Shown here one piece after another: positions 58,690-64,000 of a stretch of 64,000 nt of DNA. This DNA is from Chloroflexota bacterium (GTDB lineage: Bacteria; Chloroflexota; Limnocylindria; Limnocylindrales; CSP1-4): NCBI GenBank assembly GCA_015478725.1, contig JADMIG010000003.1, positions 124,001-188,000 on the forward strand, in the 5' to 3' direction. The notes below the pieces were generated by a model that ran no database searches, had not been told where the DNA came from, and was given only the letters and a program-made list of their open reading frames with translations. Both the position numbers and the translations under genes were made by a program. Each line of letters starts with the position of its first letter. The first letter of the stretch is position 1.

Positions 58690-60087
58690 GTGACCGCCGC
58701 CCTGCCTGCTCGGCCGCCGTTCGTGCTCCGTGCCCGGATCCTCAGCCCGCTCTCGAGGGGCGGCGTTCGTCACGAGCTGGACGGCCGGCTCGAGGTGGGA
58801 CCGGACGGCCGCATCGCCTCCGTCGGACCGTGGTCCTCCTCCGCGATGACCTCCGCCGCGCCCTCGGTCTCGTCATCGGCCTCGGATCGGGGCGCCCTCC
58901 CGGTCGCCGACGTCCGGCCGTGGGTGGTCCTCCCGGGACTGGTCGATCTGCACGCCCACGTGCCGCAGCTTTCGAACGCGGGGCTCGGGTTCGGCCTCCC
59001 GCTCCTCGAGTGGCTCGAGCGGTACATCTTCCCGCTCGAGCGAGCGTTCGACGCGCCCGCGGCCGAGCGTCTCGCCCCGGCGGCCTTCCGGGCGTTCGCG
59101 GCCGCCGGCAGCACCACCGTGATGGCATACGGGGCGCTCTGGGAACCGAGCATGGACGTCGTGTTCCGGGCCGCCGAGGCGCACGGCATCCGGGCCGTCA
59201 TCGGCAAGGTCATGATGGACCGACTCACCTACGACGCGGGCGATCGAACGCCGCGCGAGGTCCTCGACCTCTCCCTCCGGCAGTCGGCGGACCTCTGCGC
59301 CCGCTGGCACGGCCGTGACGACGGACGGCTGCGCTACGCGTTCACCCCCCGCTTCGCGGTGAGTTGCACGGCCGAGATGCTCCGTGAGTCGGCTCGCTTG
59401 GCCGAGCGCGCCGGCGCCTACTGGCAGACGCACCTGTCCGAGGACGTCGGCGAGGTCGCCGAGGTGGGCCGGCTCTTCCCCGAGGCGAAGGACTACCTCG
59501 ACGTCTACGATCGTGCAGCGGCGCTCAGCCCGCGGGCGGTGCTCGCCCATGCGATCCACCTGTCCGACCGGGAGGTGCGCCGGCTCGCCGAGTCGGGCGC
59601 CCGCGTCGCCCATTGCCCGGAGTCGAACCTCTTTCTCGCATCGGGGACGATGCCGCTGGCGCGCTACCTGGAAGCCGGCATCCCCGTCGGGCTGGGCTCG
59701 GACGTGGCCGGAGGGCCAGACCCGTCGATCTTCCGGTCCATGCGCGTCGGGGCATACGTCCAGAACGTGCGGCGGATCGCCGGGTTCGACGCCGGACCGA
59801 TCCTGGGTCCGCTCGACTGGCTCCGCCTCGGGACGCTCGACGGCGCGAGGGCCCTCGGGCTGGACGACGCGATCGGGTCGCTCGAGGCCGGCAAGGATGC
59901 CGATCTCATCGTCGTCGACGCGTCAGCCACGGACCTGCTCGACGTCTCGACGGGGTCGCTCGAGGATCCGACCGGGTCGCTCGAGGATCCGACGGAACTG
60001 GTGAGTCGCTTCATCTTCCGGTCGGACCCGCGGATGGTCCGGGGGGCGTGGGTACGCGGACGCCGTCTGGAGGGACCCTTAGCGTGA
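58690..60087 (+). CDS. guaD: Guanine deaminase-like amidohydrolase
   Basis: A 465-residue metal-dependent amidohydrolase. The first metal pair is in LPGLVDLHAHVPQLSNAG (about 78-95; HxH), then RYAFTPRFAVSCTAEML, THLSED, VLAHAIHLSD, HCPESNLFLASG and the active-site Asp in GLGSDVAGG (about 335-343). The DxHxHxxQ and PRFAVSC blocks favour guanine deaminase (guanine to xanthine) over other deaminases. Near the C-terminus a 21-bp DNA repeat encodes GSLEDPT twice. GTG 58690 is the likely start, just after the -10 element. Xanthine would be passed to the enzyme encoded at the window's right end. Confidence 0.87.
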   Translation: MTAALPARPPFVLRARILSPLSRGGVRHELDGRLEVGPDGRIASVGPWSSSAMTSAAPSVSSSASDRGALPVADVRPWVVLPGLVDLHAHVPQLSNAGLGFGLPLLEWLERYIFPLERAFDAPAAERLAPAAFRAFAAAGSTTVMAYGALWEPSMDVVFRAAEAHGIRAVIGKVMMDRLTYDAGDRTPREVLDLSLRQSADLCARWHGRDDGRLRYAFTPRFAVSCTAEMLRESARLAERAGAYWQTHLSEDVGEVAEVGRLFPEAKDYLDVYDRAAALSPRAVLAHAIHLSDREVRRLAESGARVAHCPESNLFLASGTMPLARYLEAGIPVGLGSDVAGGPDPSIFRSMRVGAYVQNVRRIAGFDAGPILGPLDWLRLGTLDGARALGLDDAIGSLEAGKDADLIVVDASATDLLDVSTGSLEDPTGSLEDPTELVSRFIFRSDPRMVRGAWVRGRRLEGPLA

Positions 60088-60098
60088 TCCGTCCGGAG

Positions 60099-60752
60099 TC
60101 AGATGCAGACGATCCCGGAGCCACCGGGGTCGTCGCCTTCCTGAAGTCGCGTCATGATCACCCGCTGGGCGAGTGGGAACGATGCCGTCATCGCGCTGCG
60201 GACGGCGGCGAGCGTCGCGGTGTTCGCGCGTGTGCGGGCGACCACGAGGATGACGCGGTCGGCACCACCGTCGCGCATCTTCAGAGCGAGGCGTCGGAGG
60301 AGAGCCTGGACGTCGCCGATCCGGGTCTCGGCCTCGACGTGCGCGCGCCAGCCGTCGCCATCGATGACGGCGTCCCAGGCGCGGCGGTCACCGCCCATTG
60401 GGAGTGGCACCTCGGTCCGCCAGCGAAGGGCCGGATGCAATCCCCGCCGGAACCGCTCGAGCAGTCGGAGCTGGGCGGCATCGCGGACGGCGTCGGTGCC
60501 AGGATAGAGCCGGACCGACAGGTCGAGGCCGACGGCGGCGGCGAGTCGCGCGAGCTGACCTACGGTCGGATCCGCGACCTTTCCGCGCTCGATCCGGCCG
60601 ACCTGTGCATGCGACATCCCGACCGCGCCACCCGCGACACGCTGGCTCAGACCAGCCCCGCGGCGACTGTTCCTCAGCTCCACGCCGATCGTCGTTCGGA
60701 TCCGGGCCGCGGCCTCGTTGGCCGCGTCGAGGCGACGCCCGTACCTGACCAT
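60099..60752 (-). CDS. XRE-type HTH protein with nuclease-like C-terminal domain
   Basis: A 217-residue protein related in architecture to the one at 26171-26923. The HTH is GVELRNSRRGAGLSQRVAGG, then MSHAQVGRIERGKV (about 23-57). The second domain (about 95-205) reads FRRGLHPALRWRTEVPLPMG, AWDAVIDGDGWRAHVEAETR and VILVVARTRANTATLAAVR. The D..E-x-E pattern resembles a restriction-endonuclease-like fold whose catalytic Lys is replaced by Thr, so it is probably non-cleaving. The gene is divergent from the D-aminoacylase gene; three palindromes lie in the 308-bp gap between them. Confidence 0.72.
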   Translation of the reverse strand: MVRYGRRLDAANEAAARIRTTIGVELRNSRRGAGLSQRVAGGAVGMSHAQVGRIERGKVADPTVGQLARLAAAVGLDLSVRLYPGTDAVRDAAQLRLLERFRRGLHPALRWRTEVPLPMGGDRRAWDAVIDGDGWRAHVEAETRIGDVQALLRRLALKMRDGGADRVILVVARTRANTATLAAVRSAMTASFPLAQRVIMTRLQEGDDPGGSGIVCI

Positions 60753-60857
60753 GATCGGATGATGATGGTCGGTCCTTCACTCAGGATCACCGCCAGGTTC
60801 GCCATCGTCGTGCGGCGGTGGTACTGGCCGGGACGAGGGCTGGGCCGGGTGTCGGTA

Positions 60858-60988
60858 GGAACGCCGAGCGTTCCACCTGGCGCAGGATCGTGGCCCCGGG
60901 TGTCGGTCGGAACGCCGAGCGTGCGAATGCCCGAGGGGCGGTCCGGCTGTCATGCGGATCCTGCGTCGGTTGGAACGGCGAGCGTTCC
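60858..60988. promoter_or_regulatory. Array of three GGAACGC-N3-GCGTTCC palindromes
   Basis: Copies lie at 60858-60874 (perfect), 60909-60925 (right half degenerate: GCGTGCG) and 60972-60988 (GGAACGGCGAGCGTTCC), each preceded by GTCGGT. Spacings are 51 and 63 bp. They fill the region between the divergent HTH gene and the D-aminoacylase gene and look like regulator binding sites. Confidence 0.52.
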
Positions 60989-61060
60989 TGGAGCGGAACG
61001 CGTGGCGCCAGCCCGCCCGAAGAGTCCGTGGCTTCCACGACCAGGCACCGGACCGACTGC

Positions 61061-62746
61061 ATGACCAGGCTCCTCATCGTCGGCGGCACGATCGTCGATG
61101 GGACGGGCGCACCGGGATATCCGGGCACGGTCGCCGTCACGGACGATGGCCGCCTGCGGATCGCGCGGATCGGGCCCAGTGCCGCGGTCGCGACCGCCCA
61201 GGCCACGAGTGCCCGGGCCACGAGTGCCCCGGCCACGAGTGAGACGCACGCGACCGCGGACGACGGTCTCCGCGCCGCGCCGGCGGCCCGGACGATCGAT
61301 GCGACGGGCTGGATCGTCGCGCCCGGATTCATCGACCTCCACAGCCACAGCGGGCTCATGATCCTCGCCGATCCGCTGCACGAGCCGAAGGTCCGCCAGG
61401 GCGTGACGACGGAAGTCATCGGCGTCGACGGCAACGGCTACGCACCGTTCCCAGATCACGCGGATCTCGAGGCGTTCGTCGTGCTCAATGGCGGGCTCGA
61501 TGGTCGTCCGGAGATCGCCTTCGACTGGGCAACCGTGGCCGATCAGCTCGCCCGGTTCGACGGCACGGTGAGCGTGAACATCGCGACCCTCGTCGGCAAC
61601 TCCGCCCTCCGGATCGCGGCCGTCGGCTGGGACGACGTTCCCGCGACGCCAGTCGCCCTCGACCGGATGCGCGGCCTCCTTCGGGAATCGATGGAGGAGG
61701 GTGCCTTCGGCGTGAGCTCCGGCCTCGACTACCCGCCCGGCGCCTTCGCCTCCACCACGGAGCTGGCCGCCCTGGCACGGGAGGCCGCCGCCCGCGGCGG
61801 CATCTACCACACCCACGTGCGCTATGCGCTCGGCGATCGATTCCTCGATCCGTTCCGGGAGGCGATCGAGATCGGTCGGCGCGGCGAGGCGCCGGCCCAC
61901 ATCACCCACTTCTACCATCGCACCACCTTCCCGGGGAGCCCGGAGCGAATGCTCGAGCTCATCGATGACGCCCGCGCCGAAGGACTCGACGTCACCTTCG
62001 ATGCGTACCCATACGAGTGGGCGAGCACCCGCCTCCTCATCCTGCTCCCGCTCTGGGTACAGGAGGGCGGCCCGGCCCGGACCAGGGAGCGTCTCGCCGA
62101 TCGCCGCGTCAGGGAGCGGATCCGCGCCGACCTCGTCGTCCGGGGCACGCTGTTCGCCGGTGCCGGCGGTCTGGCGGACGTCCGTGTCGGATACTTCGCG
62201 CGGCCGGAGCACGCGCACTGGGAAGGTTCGACGCTCGGCGAGATCCTCGCCGAGACGGGCGCCGACCCGGTCGACCTCCTCTGCGACCTGCTCCTCGCCG
62301 AAGACCTCCGACTCAACGAGGTGACCCCGGGCCCGCACACGGACGGCATCCGTCGGTTCTACCGGCACCCGGTCGCGATGGTCGGCACGGACAGCACGTT
62401 CGTCGGCGTCAGGCCGAGCCCGCGGACGTACGGAAGCTTTCCCCGGATCCTCGGCCAGTTTGTCCGCGACGAGCGGATCCTCGGCCTCGAGGACGCCGTC
62501 CACCGGATGACCGGGGCGCCGGCCGCACGGCTCGGCCTCACGGACCGCGGCCGCCTCGCCGATGGGCTCGCTGCCGACATCGTGGTCTTCGACCCGGCCA
62601 CGGTGGCGAGCCTCGCCACCTACGACGAACCCCGCCGCTTCCCGGTCGGCATCGAGCACGTGATCGTGAACGGCGTCACCGTCGTGGACGGAGGTCGGCA
62701 CACCGGCGCCACGCCGGGCCGCGCACTCCGGCATGGCCGGGATTGA
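61061..62746 (+). CDS. N-acyl-D-amino-acid deacylase (D-aminoacylase) family
   Basis: A 561-residue amidohydrolase. The opening LLIVGGTIVDGTGAPGY, the metal site GFIDLHSHSGLMIL (HxH, about 91-104), GVTTEVIGVDGNGYAP, FGVSSGLDYPPGAF, then ITHFYH, and the active-site Asp in VGTDSTF (about 446-452) are typical of D-aminoacylases. A 15-bp DNA repeat encodes ATSAR, ATSAP and ATSE units at residues about 47-60, an extra loop before the barrel. ATG 61061 follows the palindrome array. It would release D-amino acids from N-acyl forms; in this group dihydropyrimidinase-type substrates are also possible. Confidence 0.9.
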   Translation: MTRLLIVGGTIVDGTGAPGYPGTVAVTDDGRLRIARIGPSAAVATAQATSARATSAPATSETHATADDGLRAAPAARTIDATGWIVAPGFIDLHSHSGLMILADPLHEPKVRQGVTTEVIGVDGNGYAPFPDHADLEAFVVLNGGLDGRPEIAFDWATVADQLARFDGTVSVNIATLVGNSALRIAAVGWDDVPATPVALDRMRGLLRESMEEGAFGVSSGLDYPPGAFASTTELAALAREAAARGGIYHTHVRYALGDRFLDPFREAIEIGRRGEAPAHITHFYHRTTFPGSPERMLELIDDARAEGLDVTFDAYPYEWASTRLLILLPLWVQEGGPARTRERLADRRVRERIRADLVVRGTLFAGAGGLADVRVGYFARPEHAHWEGSTLGEILAETGADPVDLLCDLLLAEDLRLNEVTPGPHTDGIRRFYRHPVAMVGTDSTFVGVRPSPRTYGSFPRILGQFVRDERILGLEDAVHRMTGAPAARLGLTDRGRLADGLAADIVVFDPATVASLATYDEPRRFPVGIEHVIVNGVTVVDGGRHTGATPGRALRHGRD

Positions 62747-62825
62747 CAGACCGCGCTCGACGCCCTCGCTTGACAGGCCCGCCGCGCCAGCCGCATCGTG
62801 GGGCGCCAGGAGGGAAGGCCCACTC

Positions 62826-64000
62826 GTGACGATCGTTCCCGCGTCCCGCCCGGCCTCGATCGCCCGCGCGCCGCTCCGCCGCGAAGGGCCGGCGAAACTC
62901 ACCGGCGTGGCCCTCTACACGGACGATCTCGTCTTCCCCGGCGCCTGGTTCGGTGCGACGATCCGCTCGGCGGAGGCGCACGCCGGCCTCCTCGGCTTCG
63001 ATCGGGACCCGGACTTCCCATGGGGTCGGGTGGTCATCGTCACCGCCGCGGACATCCCGGGTCCGAACATCGTCAGCCTCATCACCGACGACCAGCCCAT
63101 CCTCGTCCCGGTCGGCGGCGAGATCCGCCACCATGCCGAGCCGCTCGCTCTTGTCGCGGCGCCGGATCGGGCGACGCTTCGGGCCGCATGCGCTGCGTTC
63201 AGGCCGCGGACCGAGCCGCTCCCGCCGGTCCTGGATCCCCTGCAGAGCGAGCAGGTCTTCGCCAGCTTCGACATCCGGACCGGTGACGTCGACGCGGCGA
63301 TGGCGAGCGCCGACCTCGTCGTTGAGGGCGAGTACCGGGTCGGCCACCAGGAGCAGCTGTATATCGAGAACAACGCGATGATCGCGGTGCCGCGGCCGGA
63401 CGGCGGAGTGACCGTCCACGGCTCGCTCCAGTGCCCCTACTACATCCACCGGGCGTTGAAGCGGGCGCTCCTCCTCGACGACGAGGGCGCGCAGGTGGTC
63501 CAGGCGGAGACGGGCGGCGGCTTCGGCGGCAAGGAAGAATACCCGTCGATGCTCGCGCTCCACGCCGCGCTCCTCGCCAGGGCGGCGGCGCGGCCCATCC
63601 GGATGATCTACGACCGCCACGAGGACATCGCGGCGACGACGAAACGCCATCCGGCGATCGTCCGTTACCGGAGCGGCGTGAGCGCCGTGGGCGACCTCGT
63701 GGCCCAGGACGTCGAGATCGTCATGGACGGCGGCGCGTACTGCACCCTCAGTCCCGTCGTCCTGTCGCGTGGGACGCTCCATGCTGGCGGCCCGTATCGC
63801 TGTGCGAACGTCCGGATCCGCTCCCGGGCGATGGCCACGAACACGCCGCCGAACGGCGCCTTCCGTGGCTTCGGCGCGCCCCAGACCGAGTTCGCCGCGG
63901 AGATGCAGGTGAACCGCATCGCGGAGGCGCTCGGCGTCTCGCCCGTGGAGCTCCGGCGGCGATGGGTCTATCGGGAGGGCGACGCGACCCCGACCGGTCA
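62826..64000 (+). CDS. Xanthine dehydrogenase-type molybdenum subunit (5' part, runs off the window)
   Basis: The first 391 codons of a large molybdopterin-binding subunit. The N-terminus (PLRREGPAKLTGVALYTDDL) is the usual aldehyde oxidase/xanthine dehydrogenase a/b hammerhead start. The Moco domain has the hallmark ETGGGFGGKEEYPSM and later PNGAFRGFGAPQTEF with its conserved Arg. GTG 62826 has AGGAGG upstream. The iron-sulfur and FAD subunits are not in the window. With adenosine and guanine deaminases present, conversion of hypoxanthine or xanthine to urate is the likely role, but other purine or aldehyde substrates are possible. The C-terminus with the catalytic Glu is cut off. Confidence 0.9.
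   Translation, partial: MTIVPASRPASIARAPLRREGPAKLTGVALYTDDLVFPGAWFGATIRSAEAHAGLLGFDRDPDFPWGRVVIVTAADIPGPNIVSLITDDQPILVPVGGEIRHHAEPLALVAAPDRATLRAACAAFRPRTEPLPPVLDPLQSEQVFASFDIRTGDVDAAMASADLVVEGEYRVGHQEQLYIENNAMIAVPRPDGGVTVHGSLQCPYYIHRALKRALLLDDEGAQVVQAETGGGFGGKEEYPSMLALHAALLARAAARPIRMIYDRHEDIAATTKRHPAIVRYRSGVSAVGDLVAQDVEIVMDGGAYCTLSPVVLSRGTLHAGGPYRCANVRIRSRAMATNTPPNGAFRGFGAPQTEFAAEMQVNRIAEALGVSPVELRRRWVYREGDATPTG

Overview
The window is a very GC-rich bacterial chromosome segment, apart from a somewhat AT-richer patch at about 18.1-21.1 kb. The gene content fits Chloroflexota, most likely a Limnocylindria/Ellin6529-type free-living heterotroph. The pointers are a class II (B12-dependent) ribonucleotide reductase, an F420-type reductase, a PAC2 protein, a CcsB cytochrome c biogenesis protein, and an FMN-riboswitch-controlled NMT1-type ABC transporter of the RibXY kind described from Chloroflexi. 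An actinobacterial origin cannot be excluded from sequence reading alone. Many genes carry a TAnnnT hexamer only 6-8 nt before the start codon, as expected for leaderless transcripts. NTGA stop/start overlaps are common, and some of them imply CTG or ATA starts.

Layout. 1-9.6 kb: housekeeping and stress genes (SpoIID fragment, alpha/beta hydrolase, DEAD-box helicase, HhH-GPD glycosylase, F420-type reductase, TerB-like protein, pirin, PAC2, PadR regulator with membrane protein, DHA2 drug exporter). 9.9-21.1 kb: an accessory/defence island. It holds a type I restriction-modification system whose hsdM is separated from hsdR-hsdS, a BrnT-like/RHH toxin-antitoxin pair with a palindromic operator, a HicB-like orphan, a frameshifted uracil-DNA glycosylase, a DUF262 gene translationally coupled to a HEPN-like gene (Rx4H motif), a solitary DNA methyltransferase, and fragments of two other genes. 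No integrase or transposase is visible. The island ends 8 nt from nrdJ, which carries a 433-residue homing-endonuclease intein and has two NrdR-box-like sites exactly 33 bp apart above its promoter.

26-44 kb: an HTH-nuclease-like protein, cytochrome c biogenesis (ccsB), NYN RNase, HAD phosphatase, adenosine deaminase, leucyl aminopeptidase, prepilin peptidase, M23 peptidase, ADP-glucose pyrophosphorylase, a membrane-anchored HExxH peptidase, nicotinate phosphoribosyltransferase, NUDIX hydrolase and a sugar-ABC ATPase. 44-54 kb: tRNA-His, a secreted CAP protein, a LolD/FtsX-type ABC pair, BioY, MpaB-type oxygenase, GlcD-type FAD oxidase and an FGGY kinase. 54-57.4 kb: FMN riboswitch plus a three-gene ABC importer, probably for riboflavin. 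57.5-64 kb: a degenerate GGDEF membrane protein and a purine/amide catabolic group (guanine deaminase, D-aminoacylase, start of a xanthine dehydrogenase molybdenum subunit). A second HTH-nuclease-like gene is transcribed away from the aminoacylase across three copies of a GGAACGC-N3-GCGTTCC palindrome.

The least explained signals are three intergenic elements built on inverted CCAGATG/CATCTGG arms 130-180 bp apart (32.4, 44.2 and 54.0 kb), the DUF262-HEPN-methyltransferase neighbourhood, and the palindrome array at 60.9 kb. All function calls are from reading motifs; no database search was run.
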